From NCBI RefSeq assembly GCF_900108245.1, contig NZ_FNUY01000017.1, positions 18,501 through 82,500 on the forward strand: DNA of 64,000 bases, given 5' to 3'. The position numbers and the translations under genes are program-made. The notes beneath the pieces were generated by a model. The model was given only the letters and a program-made list of their open reading frames with translations. It searched no databases and was not told where the DNA came from. Source of the DNA: Allobosea lathyri. GTDB lineage: Bacteria > Pseudomonadota > Alphaproteobacteria > Rhizobiales > Beijerinckiaceae. This document shows positions 16,681 to 25,527 of this stretch, piece after piece (within the stretch, counting starts at the first letter, position 1; each line of letters starts with the position of its first letter).

Positions 16681-16703
16681 CTGCCTCTGATTTTTAGAGG
16701 CAG
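16681..16703 (+). terminator. Stem-loop after the LysR gene
   Basis: CTGCCTCT (16681-16688) / AGAGGCAG (16696-16703) with a T-rich 7-base loop, starting 6 bases after the stop. The downstream bases are only weakly T-rich (GGTTTC), so termination strength is uncertain. Confidence 0.5.
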
Positions 16704-16839
16704 GGTTTCAAAAATCGTGATCGACCGAGGCGTGCTGACGGGCTCTATCCAGTGCGTTTTGCATGGGCACGTCAATGCTCTGCTCCTTCCAAGAGGGGGT
16801 GGATGTATTCTTGCGAGACTCAAAGGCGCACTTTATAGT

Positions 16840-16863
16840 AATTACAAGATTAGAGTTGTAATT
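16840..16863. promoter_or_regulatory. Inverted repeat upstream of the TonB receptor
   Basis: AATTACAA (16840-16847) and TTGTAATT (16856-16863) form a perfect 8-bp dyad with an 8-base centre in an AT-rich stretch 127 bases before the receptor start. It does not look like the known Fur, RirA or Irr consensus as I remember them. A 7-bp hairpin (AGCCGAG at 16948-16954 with CTCGGCT at 16960-16966) also sits in the leader, 25 bases before the start codon. Confidence 0.45.
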
Positions 16864-16990
16864 TTGCGACATCAAGTTCTGTGTATGTGCGCGATCTCCA
16901 TTTTATATTTGCGATCATGATCTGCCCCTGACAGTAAAGCCCCGTTGAGCCGAGCTTGTCTCGGCTGGGTATTTATTGACGGAGACGAGC

Positions 16991-19177
16991 ATGACGACTC
17001 AGCGCACCTTTCCCGCCCGGACTGAAGCGCGCGCGGAGCCTGGTCTCGGGCTGCGCAGGTTGGCGCTGACCGGTGCCGCGATCGCCCTGGGCTCGGCAGT
17101 TGCTCAGGCGCAGCAGGTACCTCCCGCGGTCCAACTCGACGAACTCGTCGTCGAGGGGCCGGCCGCGACGGCCGTTCCCCCCGCCTTTGCGGGCGGGCAG
17201 GTGGCGACAGGCGCGCGCCTTGGCCTGCTGGGGAATGCCGATACGCTGAAGTCGCCCTTCAACGTCACGAGCTACACGGACGAATTCATCCGTAATCAGC
17301 AGGCGCCGACGCTGTCCGACGCGCTGATCCTCGATCCCTCCGTGCGCAGCTCTCATCCCTCCGGCGGCATCGTCGAATCGTTCAACATCCGGGGATTTCC
17401 AGTCGGAGAGGGCAATAGCGGCGAGATCGCCTTCGACGGCGTTTTCGGCGTGGCGCCGAACTACAAGGTCTTCACCGATTACGCCGAGCGAATCGAGGTG
17501 CTCAAGGGCCCGTCAGCGGCACTGACCGGCATCGCGCCCAATGGCGGGATCGGCGGCGTCATCAACATCGTGCCAAAGCGCGCGGAGGCCGATCTGACGC
17601 GCGTGGGAACGGAATTTGCCTCGAAAGCCTATGGAGGCGCCACCTTCGACGTCGCTCGCAGATACGGCGCCGGCCGTGAATTCGGTGCGCGCGTCAACGG
17701 CAGTCTGCGCGGCGGTGATACCGCCATCGACGGCCAGCACAACGTCACAGGCATCGGCTCGCTGGCGCTGGATTATCAGGGGGAGCGTTTCAGGAGCTGG
17801 GTCTATGCCCTGACGCAGCGCGACAGCTGGGATGCGCCTTCTCGCCCCTACAGGATGAGCGCCGGCATTCCGGTTCCGAAGGCACCCAATGGTGCCCGCA
17901 ACATGATCCAGCCCTGGGAAACCTCGCAGGTCGACGACACGTCGGCGCTGATCAAGAACGAATATGATCTCACCGACAATGTGACGCTGTTTGCCAATGC
18001 CGGCGGCTCACGGTCGCGGGTCAACCGCTTCTTCGCCAATTCGCCGCTGCCGACGATTCTCAATCTGCGAGGCGATACCACGCAGGCGCCGCAATATTTC
18101 GACCTGACGATTGATCGACGGACCTATGACGCTGGTTTCCGCGCCCGATTCGACACGGGATTCATCAAGCACGCACTGACCTTCCAGACATCCTATTATC
18201 ATGAGGATACCGACCGGGCCCTGACCGTCGGACGCGCTTTCGCGTCGAACATTTACGCTCCCGCCGTGACTGCCCCGCAATTCGCGACGCGCGCTCCCCG
18301 CATCAGGCTCTCGGACAGCGACCTGACCAGCATCGCATTGGCCGACACGCTGTCCGTGCTGGACGAGCGCGTGGCGCTGACGCTCGGCCTGCGCCGGCAA
18401 TCCGTCGAATCGACCAATTATTCGACGATAAACGGGGCAGTGACCTCGTCCTATGACGAGAGCGCCACGACTCCTCTGGTCGGTCTCGTCCTGCGGCCAC
18501 ATGAGAATGTGTCGCTTTACGCCAATTACGTCGAAGGACTGAGTCGCGGCGACATCGCCCCGAACACGGCCAGCAATGCCGGCGAGACCTTCGCGCCCTA
18601 CCGGACGAAGCAGTATGAGGCCGGCGTGAAGGTGCAGTATGGCAGCTTCGGAGCGACGCTCGCAGGCTTCCAGATCACCAAGCCGAGCGGGGAACTCAAC
18701 GGCAATCTGTTCGTCATCGGTGGCGAGCAGCGCGTTCGCGGGCTCGAATTCAACGTCTATGGCGAGGTCGCGTCCGGGCTGCGGCTCCTGGGTGGGCTCG
18801 CCTTGCTCGACGGCACGCTGACCAAAACGGCGGTCGCGCTCAATCGCGGCAATGACCCGATCGGCGTGCCGTCCACTCAGTTCAACCTGGGCGCCGAATG
18901 GGATGTGCCTTGGCTCAAGGGCCTCACTCTGACAGGGGCCCTGATCTATACCGGCAAGCAATACATCGATGCCGCCAACACCCAATCGCTTCCGGACTGG
19001 GCACGGGTCGATGTCGGCGCGCGCTACGCCACAGAGATCGCCGGCCGCAAGACGACCTTCCGGGCCTCCGTTCAGAACGTCACGGCGGAAAAATACTGGT
19101 CGAGCGTGGCGTCCTTCGGCACCTTCTATCTCGGCGCGCCGCGGACCTACCGCCTTTCCATGTCGGTCGACCTGTGA
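16991..19177 (+). CDS. TonB-dependent siderophore receptor
   Basis: 728 residues, typical for the family. Signal peptide with hydrophobic LALTGAAIALGSAVAQAQ (about residues 27-44), a TonB-box-like LDELVVEG near 51, plug domain (TLKSPFNVTSYTDEFIRNQQ to NGGIGGVINIVPKRA, about 85-190) and a 22-strand barrel ending in the C-terminal aromatic region YRLSMSVDL. The plug pattern is of the ferrichrome/hydroxamate receptor kind. Imports a ferric siderophore across the outer membrane with TonB-ExbBD. ATG 16991 is chosen for GGAGA 5 bases before it; a TTG at 16976 is in frame. Its stop overlaps the start of the binding-protein gene. Confidence 0.92.
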   Translation: MTTQRTFPARTEARAEPGLGLRRLALTGAAIALGSAVAQAQQVPPAVQLDELVVEGPAATAVPPAFAGGQVATGARLGLLGNADTLKSPFNVTSYTDEFIRNQQAPTLSDALILDPSVRSSHPSGGIVESFNIRGFPVGEGNSGEIAFDGVFGVAPNYKVFTDYAERIEVLKGPSAALTGIAPNGGIGGVINIVPKRAEADLTRVGTEFASKAYGGATFDVARRYGAGREFGARVNGSLRGGDTAIDGQHNVTGIGSLALDYQGERFRSWVYALTQRDSWDAPSRPYRMSAGIPVPKAPNGARNMIQPWETSQVDDTSALIKNEYDLTDNVTLFANAGGSRSRVNRFFANSPLPTILNLRGDTTQAPQYFDLTIDRRTYDAGFRARFDTGFIKHALTFQTSYYHEDTDRALTVGRAFASNIYAPAVTAPQFATRAPRIRLSDSDLTSIALADTLSVLDERVALTLGLRRQSVESTNYSTINGAVTSSYDESATTPLVGLVLRPHENVSLYANYVEGLSRGDIAPNTASNAGETFAPYRTKQYEAGVKVQYGSFGATLAGFQITKPSGELNGNLFVIGGEQRVRGLEFNVYGEVASGLRLLGGLALLDGTLTKTAVALNRGNDPIGVPSTQFNLGAEWDVPWLKGLTLTGALIYTGKQYIDAANTQSLPDWARVDVGARYATEIAGRKTTFRASVQNVTAEKYWSSVASFGTFYLGAPRTYRLSMSVDL

Positions 19178-20355
19178 AGCCTGGCTTCCGTCCGGCGCGG
19201 ATGGGCCTGATCGCGGGTTTCGTCGCGGCGCTGCTGGCAATGCTCGGCGGCATCGCGCCCGGCCGGGCCGAGCAGGTGACGCTGACCGACATCACGGGCC
19301 GCAAAGTCAGTCTCTCCCTGCCCGTCCAGCGCGTCCTGCTCGCGGAAGGCAGACAGATTCATACGGTGGCGGCGCTCGATCGCGAGGCGCCGTTCGGGCG
19401 GGTTGTCGGCTGGGGCGCCGATCTGGAGAAGGCCGATCCGGAGAGCTATGCCGCCTATGTGGCTGCTTATCCGCAGGCGGCGGCGCTGCCGAAATTCGGG
19501 AGCGTGGCTGGGGGAGGGTTCGACGTTGAAAGCGCCATCGTCCTGAATCCGGACGTCGTCCTGCTCAACTACGAGGCGCAACGGGCGAGCGACGAAACCC
19601 GGCTCATCGAGAAGCTCGCCTCGGTCGGCATAGCGGTTGTCTATATCGATTTCCGCCATGCCCCCTTCGAGAACATCGAGCCCTCCCTGCGCCTGCTCGG
19701 CAAGCTGTTTGGACGCGAAGCGGTCGCCGAGCGGCTGATCGCATTCCGCGCAGCACAGTCGGCGCGGATAACCGACAGGCTGGCGCAGGAATCCAAGCTC
19801 AAACGCCCGTTGGTGATGGTCGACCGTATTCCCGGCTATTCGGAAGGTTGCTGCCTGAGCTTCGGGCCGGAGAATTTCGGGCGCATGGTCGAGATCGCCG
19901 GCGGGCGAAATCTCGGCTCGGCGCTGTTGTCCGGAACCTTCGGCAGCATCAATCCGGAGGCGATCATTGCGCGTGATCCTGACGTGCTGATCGTGACCGG
20001 GGGCAGCTTCGGCGCGCTTGCGCCCGGCGGTGGCTGGGTCGGGCTTGGGCCGGGGGCCGATCTGGCGGAGGCACGGCGCAAGCTCGCCATGCTGGCACAA
20101 CGCCCGGCCTTCCTGCATTCGTCAGCGGTAGCGAACCGCCGGGTTCACGCGATCTGGCATCAGTTCTACAACAGCCCGTATCAGTTCGTGGCGCTTCAGC
20201 GCATCGCAACCTGGCTGCACCCGCAGCTCTTTTCCGATCTCGATCCGGAAGCGACGCTGCGGGAGTTGCATGAGCGCTTCCTGCCGATTCCCTACAGGCC
20301 GGGCTATTGGACCGACCTCGACGCCGGCAAAAGCGGTGCGATGGGTACGCCCTGA
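19174..20355 (+). CDS. Periplasmic binding protein of an iron-siderophore ABC system
   Basis: 393 residues from GTG 19174, which overlaps the receptor stop by 4 bases; ATG 19201 would give 384 residues and also keeps the signal peptide (MGLIAGFVAALLAMLGGIAP). Then VTLTDITGRKVSLSLPVQRV and ALNPDVVL-like NPDVVLLNYE and RDPDVLIVTGG, the pattern of the FepB/BtuF-type fold (PF01497). It is longer than usual BtuF-like proteins, with an inserted CCLSFGPENF region. Translation is probably coupled to the receptor. No permease or ATPase gene follows, so the inner-membrane part is elsewhere. Confidence 0.87.
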   Translation: MKPGFRPARMGLIAGFVAALLAMLGGIAPGRAEQVTLTDITGRKVSLSLPVQRVLLAEGRQIHTVAALDREAPFGRVVGWGADLEKADPESYAAYVAAYPQAAALPKFGSVAGGGFDVESAIVLNPDVVLLNYEAQRASDETRLIEKLASVGIAVVYIDFRHAPFENIEPSLRLLGKLFGREAVAERLIAFRAAQSARITDRLAQESKLKRPLVMVDRIPGYSEGCCLSFGPENFGRMVEIAGGRNLGSALLSGTFGSINPEAIIARDPDVLIVTGGSFGALAPGGGWVGLGPGADLAEARRKLAMLAQRPAFLHSSAVANRRVHAIWHQFYNSPYQFVALQRIATWLHPQLFSDLDPEATLRELHERFLPIPYRPGYWTDLDAGKSGAMGTP

Positions 20356-20464
20356 TTGGCGAAGCTATCGGCGGCCGGAGAAGAGGCGGCCGATGAGTCC
20401 TCAAAGGCGAGCCGAAATTGAATACAACGAGGCTGGATACTTGCTTTCCCGTTGTCACTCTGCC

Positions 20465-20578
20465 GTCATCCCGGACAAGCCGCGTTAGCGGCGCCGATCC
20501 GGGATCCATTCCGGAACGCTTTTCTGAGAGGTTCAGGAATGGATCCCGGGTCTACGCTGCGCTCCGCCCGGGACGACG
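20465..20578 (+). repeat. REP-like palindromic intergenic element, copy A
   Basis: About 114 bases whose ends GTCATCCCGG and CCGGGACGAC are near-perfect inverted repeats, and whose centre has the inverted pair GGATCCATTCC / GGAATGGATCC. A diverged copy in inverted orientation lies at 24371-24466. Both are intergenic; such elements are common between genes of Hyphomicrobiales and may form RNA hairpins. Confidence 0.65.
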
Positions 20579-20665
20579 CCGCCTTTCGCTGATGCCCGAC
20601 GCAGGTCCTGATCCGCGCCAAAGCTCCGCTTGACGATATAGGGATCGCATTCACCGATCAGGCGA

Positions 20666-21490
20666 TCACTTTCTGCCGGGATAATCATCGGGCAGGATGA
20701 ACGGGAAGGGACCCGGGGATCGATCGACCTGCGACGTGTGCGTGACCAATCCTTCGCGCTCGATCCACGCATGCAGCAGGAAGGCCGGCGGCTCGAGAAC
20801 GAAGTTGGACGGCGCCTCGTCGCGCAGATCCAGATCGACCTGATGGGCGACAGATGGCGCGACCTGACACAGCGTTTCTGCGAAGCGATGCTGGATCGCG
20901 CGATGATGGTGCCCGCACAGGATGCGCTCCACCTGCGGGTGAGCCGCGATGATGGCGCCGAGTCGGTCGACGCCGCCGAGCAGGCGGACGCGATCCATAT
21001 GCCCGATGCCGCAGCGAAACGGCGGATGGTGCAGCATCACCAGGGTCGGCACGTCCGGTGCGGATGCCAGCGCCTTCGCCAGAAACCCGAGCGTTGCATC
21101 GGACAGGGCGCCGAAGCTCTCGCCGGGCACGAGGCTGTCGAGGCCGATCAGCCTGAGAGGGCGAGTTTCGACCACGAAGTTCAGTTCGCCGGCTTCGGGC
21201 ATATAGCCCGCCGCGCTGAAAGCCGCCCGCATGGCTTCGCGGCGATCATGGTTGCCGGGAACGCAATAGACCGGCATCGGCAGCCTCGCGAACAGACCGG
21301 TGGCGATGGCGTATTCTTCCTCCAATCCGCAATCGGTCACGTCACCCGTCACCAGGACGAGGTCCGGCGCCGGGCGCAGGCGCAGAAGCGCGTTGATCGC
21401 GTGCTCGGCGAAGACGTTGGTTTCGGAGACGCCATAGGCGAGCTGGCCATGAGGACGGATGTGCAAATCGGATATCTGAGCAACGAGCAT
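20666..21490 (-). CDS. Metallophosphoesterase / phosphodiesterase (GpdQ/CpdA-like)
   Basis: 274 residues with all five metal-binding blocks of calcineurin-like phosphodiesterases in order: QISDLHI (Asp, His), LVTGDVTDCG (Asp), PGNHDRR (Asn, His), MLHHPPF (His) and LCGHHHRAIQ (Gly-His-x-His). This is the class III cyclic-nucleotide/glycerophosphodiesterase type. No signal peptide, so it is cytoplasmic. It is the last gene of an ABC importer operon, 10 bases after the ATPase stop, which suggests that it hydrolyses the imported compound, for instance a glycerophosphodiester or another phosphate diester (inference). Confidence 0.9.
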   Translation of the reverse strand: MLVAQISDLHIRPHGQLAYGVSETNVFAEHAINALLRLRPAPDLVLVTGDVTDCGLEEEYAIATGLFARLPMPVYCVPGNHDRREAMRAAFSAAGYMPEAGELNFVVETRPLRLIGLDSLVPGESFGALSDATLGFLAKALASAPDVPTLVMLHHPPFRCGIGHMDRVRLLGGVDRLGAIIAAHPQVERILCGHHHRAIQHRFAETLCQVAPSVAHQVDLDLRDEAPSNFVLEPPAFLLHAWIEREGLVTHTSQVDRSPGPFPFILPDDYPGRK

Positions 21491-21500
21491 GGAGAGGCGA

Positions 21501-22568
21501 TCAGGTTTCGGGTTGGAATTCGAGCATCGCCTCGGGCGCGATGTCCAGGCGAAGGGGGGCGCCGGCGCTGAACGACAGGTCGGAAGGCACGTCGATCTGC
21601 AGCTCCTTGCCGGGCGTTATCGCGACGGTGAGCCGCTGCGTCGCGCCGAAGAAGGTCGAGCTGCGCAGTTGCCCCCGAATGGGCGCTTCGGAATCCGATG
21701 AAAGGCGGATGGCTTCGGGCCGGAACCAGAGGGTCGTGTCGCGATCGACGCCCCCGATGGCCAGACGCGTCGCCAGATCGCCGTCACCGACGGCCAGCAC
21801 ACCAGAGGTCACCTTGCCGTCGAGCCGGTTCATCGTGCCGACGAATTCCGCGACGAAGGCATTTGCAGGACGGCGATAGATCATCCGCGGCGTGTCGATC
21901 TGGGCGATCGCGCCGCGCTGCATGACCGCGATGCGATCGCCGATCGCCATGGCCTCGGCCTGATCATGGGTGACATAGATGGCGGTGATGCCGAAATCAC
22001 GCAGCAACTCGCCGATCTCGACCCGGAGCCGTTCGCGCAGCACGGCGTCGAGCGCGGCGAGCGGCTCGTCGAGGAGCAGGACGCGCGGCTTGATCGCCAG
22101 CGCTCGTGCCAGCGCCACCCGCTGACGCTGGCCGCCGGACACCTTGTCGATGCGACGGTCGGCGAGATCCTCCAGACCGACCATCGTCAGCAGGCGTTGC
22201 GTCTGCGCGTCGCGCTCGGCGCGGGCGACCTTGCGCACCTTCAGGCCATAGGCGACGTTTTCCGCCACGGTCATGTTCGGGAACAGAGCGTAGGACTGGA
22301 AGACCATGCCGATATTGCGGCGCTCGATCGCAACACCCGAGACATCCTCGCCATCGAAATGGATCATGCCGGGACCGTCCGGCTGTTCGAGCCCCGCGAT
22401 CAGGCGCAGCAGCGTGGTCTTGCCGCAGCCGGATGGTCCGAGCAGAACGAGAATCTCACCGGCTGGAATCTGGAGTGTCGTCGATTGCAGGGCGATGTTG
22501 CCGTTGAAGGTCTTGGTCAGCGCATGCGTGCTAACGGACGACCCGCGCTTCTCGTCCTTGGGTTTCAT
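21501..22568 (-). CDS. ABC transporter ATP-binding protein (iron/polyamine/phosphonate class)
   Basis: 355 residues. Walker A GPSGCGKTT near residue 43, Q-loop MVFQSYALFP, signature VSGGQRQRVALARAL, Walker B VLLLDEPLAALD, H-loop YVTHDQAEAMAIGD, then a C-terminal TOBE domain (about 280-355). Belongs to the PotA/FbpC/PhnT group. Drives the two permeases encoded just upstream; its start overlaps the permease stop by 4 bases (ATGA). Confidence 0.93.
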   Translation of the reverse strand: MKPKDEKRGSSVSTHALTKTFNGNIALQSTTLQIPAGEILVLLGPSGCGKTTLLRLIAGLEQPDGPGMIHFDGEDVSGVAIERRNIGMVFQSYALFPNMTVAENVAYGLKVRKVARAERDAQTQRLLTMVGLEDLADRRIDKVSGGQRQRVALARALAIKPRVLLLDEPLAALDAVLRERLRVEIGELLRDFGITAIYVTHDQAEAMAIGDRIAVMQRGAIAQIDTPRMIYRRPANAFVAEFVGTMNRLDGKVTSGVLAVGDGDLATRLAIGGVDRDTTLWFRPEAIRLSSDSEAPIRGQLRSSTFFGATQRLTVAITPGKELQIDVPSDLSFSAGAPLRLDIAPEAMLEFQPET

Positions 22569-23359
22569 GGCTTGGGCCTTTTCTCCGTGAAATCGGCAGC
22601 CATTTGCATGCCGATCAAGAGCGGAACGATCATGATGAAGAAGGTCAGCGTATAGGCGGAGGCGATCTCGAGGCGCATCGACGCATAGGCGTCGGCAAGA
22701 CCGACCGGCAGGGTCTTGGTCAGCGGTGTGTGCATCATCCAGGTGAGGTTGAATTCGCCGATCGAGAGCGTCACCACGGTCAAGGCGCCGGCCATGACGC
22801 CAGGGCGCACATTCGGCAGGATCACGTCGAAAAAGCGCCGCCAGGACGAGGCCCCGAGGCTGGCGGCTCCTTCATCGAGCGTCTTCCAATCGATGGTGCC
22901 GAGGACAGCCATGACGGCCCGCACCATGAAGGGCAGGGTGAAGAGCACGTGGCCGACAACGATGAACAGGCTTGACCCCCTGAAGGCGCCAAAGCCGCCA
23001 TAGGTGATGATCAGGGCCAGCGCGAGTGCGAGCCCCGGAATCGCGACCGGCAGCGTGATGAGTTCTTCCACCAGGACGGCAAGACGCCCTCCTTGCCGCA
23101 CGAGGGCATAGGCGCCGGGGACGCCAATCAACAGTGTCAAGGCGAGCGTTGCCAGAGCGACCAGAATGGACCTCAGGATGGTGTCGGAATAGAGCGCCCA
23201 GACCTGGATGACCCAGTTGAGCGTCAATCCGCTCGACAGGCCTTTCGCGTAATTGACGCTCAGGCCCGCCACGATCGACATAATGGCGGGCGTAACGAGG
23301 AAAGCGACGATGAGGGCTGTCAGGCAGCCCCCGACAAGGGTGGTCCAGCGGATGGTCAT
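22565..23359 (-). CDS. ABC transporter permease (PotC/PhnV-like)
   Basis: 264 residues with six membrane helices; EAA loop EGAASLGASSWRRFFDVILPNVRPG. ATG 23359 (MTIRWTTLVGG) is the right start: it comes 5 bases after the stop of the preceding permease gene. The same frame is open upstream to 24199, but that part is a shadow of permease 1, not a fusion. Ends with a polar tail KRPKP. Confidence 0.88.
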   Translation of the reverse strand: MTIRWTTLVGGCLTALIVAFLVTPAIMSIVAGLSVNYAKGLSSGLTLNWVIQVWALYSDTILRSILVALATLALTLLIGVPGAYALVRQGGRLAVLVEELITLPVAIPGLALALALIITYGGFGAFRGSSLFIVVGHVLFTLPFMVRAVMAVLGTIDWKTLDEGAASLGASSWRRFFDVILPNVRPGVMAGALTVVTLSIGEFNLTWMMHTPLTKTLPVGLADAYASMRLEIASAYTLTFFIMIVPLLIGMQMAADFTEKRPKP

Positions 23360-23364
23360 CGTCT

Positions 23365-24177
23365 TCAGCCTGCCGCCGGGACCTGGCTCGAACCGGACCG
23401 CGCGAGCGCAAGCGCCGCCCAGGTGACCAGACCGAGCACGATCGAGAGGGCCGCCGCCATGCTGGCATTGGTTGCCAGCGTGAACTCGGTATAGATCACC
23501 ATCGGAAACACATCGATGCTGGTTGCCAGCGTGAAGGCCGTGCCAAACGCGCCCATCGCCGTGGCGAAGCTCAGCGCTCCCGCCGAGAACAGGGCCGGGT
23601 AGAGAGCCGGCAGCACGACATCGCGCTGGATCATGAACGGTCCCGCTCCCAGCGAGCGGGCGGCCTCGACGAGCGACGGATCGAGTTTCTCGGCGGCAGC
23701 CATGAGGGTGAGGATCACGCGCGGGATCGAAAAATAGAGATAGCCGATGAACAGCCCGACGATCGAATAGGCGAACACGACATTGGTGCCGATCGTCGCC
23801 TTGGTCAGCGTCCCGACAAGTCCGAGCCGGCCGCCGAGCAGGATGATCATGAAGCCCACCACGACGCCGGGAAAAGCCAGTGGGAAGGTCAGCAGCGCGA
23901 CGACGAGGCTGCGGCCGGGGAAGCGGCGTCCGGCCAGGGTCTGCGCCGCGATCGTCGAGGTTATCAAAGTGGCCAGCGTCGTCGCGAGCGCCAGCAGCAT
24001 CGTGACGAAAAGGCTCGTGCGATAGCGTTCCTCGGTCAGAATGCTGACGAACGCCATGAGCCCTTGTTCGCCGGATCCTGCCGTCACGGATAATTGTCCG
24101 AGGGGCAGGATGAGAAAGGCGAGCACGAAGACTGCCAGAGGTAGCAGCAGCACGATATTGAAGCGATGATTGGGCAT
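23365..24177 (-). CDS. ABC transporter permease (PotB/PhnU-like)
   Basis: 270 residues, six membrane helices beginning with VLLLPLAVFVLAFLILPLGQ; EAA loop VEAARSLGAGPFMIQRDVVLP. Forms the channel with the next gene. Separated from the binding-protein gene by 318 bases that hold a hairpin and a REP-like element, which may lower permease expression relative to the binding protein. Confidence 0.9.
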   Translation of the reverse strand: MPNHRFNIVLLLPLAVFVLAFLILPLGQLSVTAGSGEQGLMAFVSILTEERYRTSLFVTMLLALATTLATLITSTIAAQTLAGRRFPGRSLVVALLTFPLAFPGVVVGFMIILLGGRLGLVGTLTKATIGTNVVFAYSIVGLFIGYLYFSIPRVILTLMAAAEKLDPSLVEAARSLGAGPFMIQRDVVLPALYPALFSAGALSFATAMGAFGTAFTLATSIDVFPMVIYTEFTLATNASMAAALSIVLGLVTWAALALARSGSSQVPAAG

Positions 24178-24227
24178 CGAAGGATTCCGGAATTGGCAAG
24201 GCAGCGGCCGATGCGGTCGCTGGCTGA

Positions 24228-24260
24228 CCCCTGACGATGTCGGACAGATGTCGTCAGGGG
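24228..24260 (-). terminator. Intercistronic hairpin after the binding-protein gene
   Basis: CCCCTGACGA (24228-24237) / TCGTCAGGGG (24251-24260), a perfect 10-bp stem with a 13-base loop. It lies inside the operon in the 318-base gap between binding protein and permease genes, so it may attenuate or stabilise rather than end transcription. Confidence 0.5.
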
Positions 24261-24370
24261 GTGATCATCGCGTCATAAGCCCGAGCCGTCTCGACACCAG
24301 GCTGGTCGCCGGAACAGGAGCGAGGCTGGTTCTTCGGGAGCTAGCGCATGCTGCGTTCGGAGAAGCGCGG

Positions 24371-24466
24371 GGCATCTCGGCCGGAGCGAAGCGTCGAGCC
24401 GGGATCCATGCCCGAACATCGATCGCAAGCGCTCCGGAATGGGGCCCGGGTCAAGCCCGGGATAAC
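24371..24466 (-). repeat. REP-like palindromic intergenic element, copy B
   Basis: Read on the minus strand it aligns with copy A at 20465-20578: the segments CCATTCCGGA-CGCTT, ATGGATCCCGG and CGACGCT-CGCTCCG recur in the same order. It lies in the gap between binding protein and permease genes of the phosphodiesterase-linked operon. Confidence 0.6.
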
Positions 24467-24495
24467 CCGGTGTTTCCGAGAAGAACCGGCACGCT

Positions 24496-25515
24496 CTAGC
24501 GGACTTCCTTCAGATAACGAGTCTGGAAGTCCTTCTGGGCGGCCTGGGCCGCTCCCCAGTCCACTGTCTTGGCCCGCGCGTAGTGGCTGTCGGGCAGGAA
24601 GCGCGACTTGATGTCGGCGGGAAGAGCAACGGAGCGGGCGGGGCGGAGATAGGCATTCGCCCACATGATCTGCGCTTTGTCCGACAGCAGGTAGTCCAGA
24701 ACCGCGCGGGCCTTTTCCGGATGCGGGGCGTTCTTCACCATCGTCATCACATAGGGAAAGTTCACCGTGCCTTCGCAGGGAATGACGAAGGCGAACGCTC
24801 CGTTTTCCTTGTACTTCGCGCGGTAGGCGTTGAAGTCGTAGTCCATGAGGATCGGGATTTCGCCCGACACGGTGCGCGCGTAGGAGGTCTGCTTGGTGAC
24901 GATGGCCTCGTTGGCGCGCAAGGCCTTGAGATAATCGATGGCGGGAGTGAAGTTCTCGAGCGTGCCGCCAAAGGCGGTGTTGATGGCAACCGCGGAGACA
25001 TAGCCGACAGCCGCCGAAGTCGGGTCGAGATAGCCGACGAGGCCCTTGTATTCGGGCTTCTTGAGATCGGCCCAGCAGGCCGGCACGGGCTTGCCCTGGA
25101 GCGCATCGACATTGACGAAGAGCCCGAGCGTGCCCTGGTGCACCGTCCACCAATTGCCGTTGGGATCCTTCAGACCGTCCGAAATTTCGTCGAACTTAGC
25201 CGGCTTGTAAGCGCCGGTCAGCCCCTGCGCCGCGGCGGAAATGCCGGCGTTCACGCCGAGATAGGCGATGTCGGCGACGGGGCTCGCCTTCTCGGCGATG
25301 ATCTGGGCAATGGCCTGCCCGGAATTCTTGTTGTCCTGGGGAATGTCGATGTTGAGATCGGCCTTGATCGTCTTGAGCATCGTGCCCCAATCGGCCCATT
25401 CGGGCGGGCAGTTATAGCAGATGACATCAGCGGCGCGGGCCTGGGGCAGGCCAAGCATGAAGGTGCCGGCGATCGCGGCCAGAAGATAATCGCGGAAGCG
25501 AAGTTTTACGCTCAT
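24496..25515 (-). CDS. ABC transporter substrate-binding protein (family 1, spermidine/iron/phosphonate type)
   Basis: 339 residues, Sec signal peptide with FRDYLLAAIAGTFMLGLPQARA (about residues 7-28, split here as a 22-residue region with cleavage after ARA). The body has the type II binding-protein pattern: PVADIAYLGVNAGISAAAQG, NWWTVHQGTLGLFVN, IPILMDYDFNAYR and NFPYVMTMVKNAPHPEKAR. It matches the PotD/AfuA/PhnS group. Two Cys close to the mature N-terminus (VICYNCPPEW) are unusual. The gene follows the LacI gene by 12 bases and heads the transporter part of a six-gene operon ending in a phosphodiesterase. Confidence 0.9.
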   Translation of the reverse strand: MSVKLRFRDYLLAAIAGTFMLGLPQARAADVICYNCPPEWADWGTMLKTIKADLNIDIPQDNKNSGQAIAQIIAEKASPVADIAYLGVNAGISAAAQGLTGAYKPAKFDEISDGLKDPNGNWWTVHQGTLGLFVNVDALQGKPVPACWADLKKPEYKGLVGYLDPTSAAVGYVSAVAINTAFGGTLENFTPAIDYLKALRANEAIVTKQTSYARTVSGEIPILMDYDFNAYRAKYKENGAFAFVIPCEGTVNFPYVMTMVKNAPHPEKARAVLDYLLSDKAQIMWANAYLRPARSVALPADIKSRFLPDSHYARAKTVDWGAAQAAQKDFQTRYLKEVR

Positions 25516-25527
25516 GGGAATCTGCTT

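Noticed and set aside
16704..16990. Riboswitch (cobalamin or other) in the TonB receptor leader
   Set aside because: I could not find the conserved cores of known riboswitches; only a dyad and one short hairpin are visible.
19174..20355. Binding protein starting at 18898 as a longer gene
   Set aside because: The stretch 18898-19173 is inside the TonB receptor gene in another frame. The signal peptide begins after 19174.
22565..24199. Possible fused double permease of 544 codons
   Set aside because: The N-terminal half is a shadow of the permease in the other frame (23365-24177). The real second permease starts at ATG 23359 and has the usual length.
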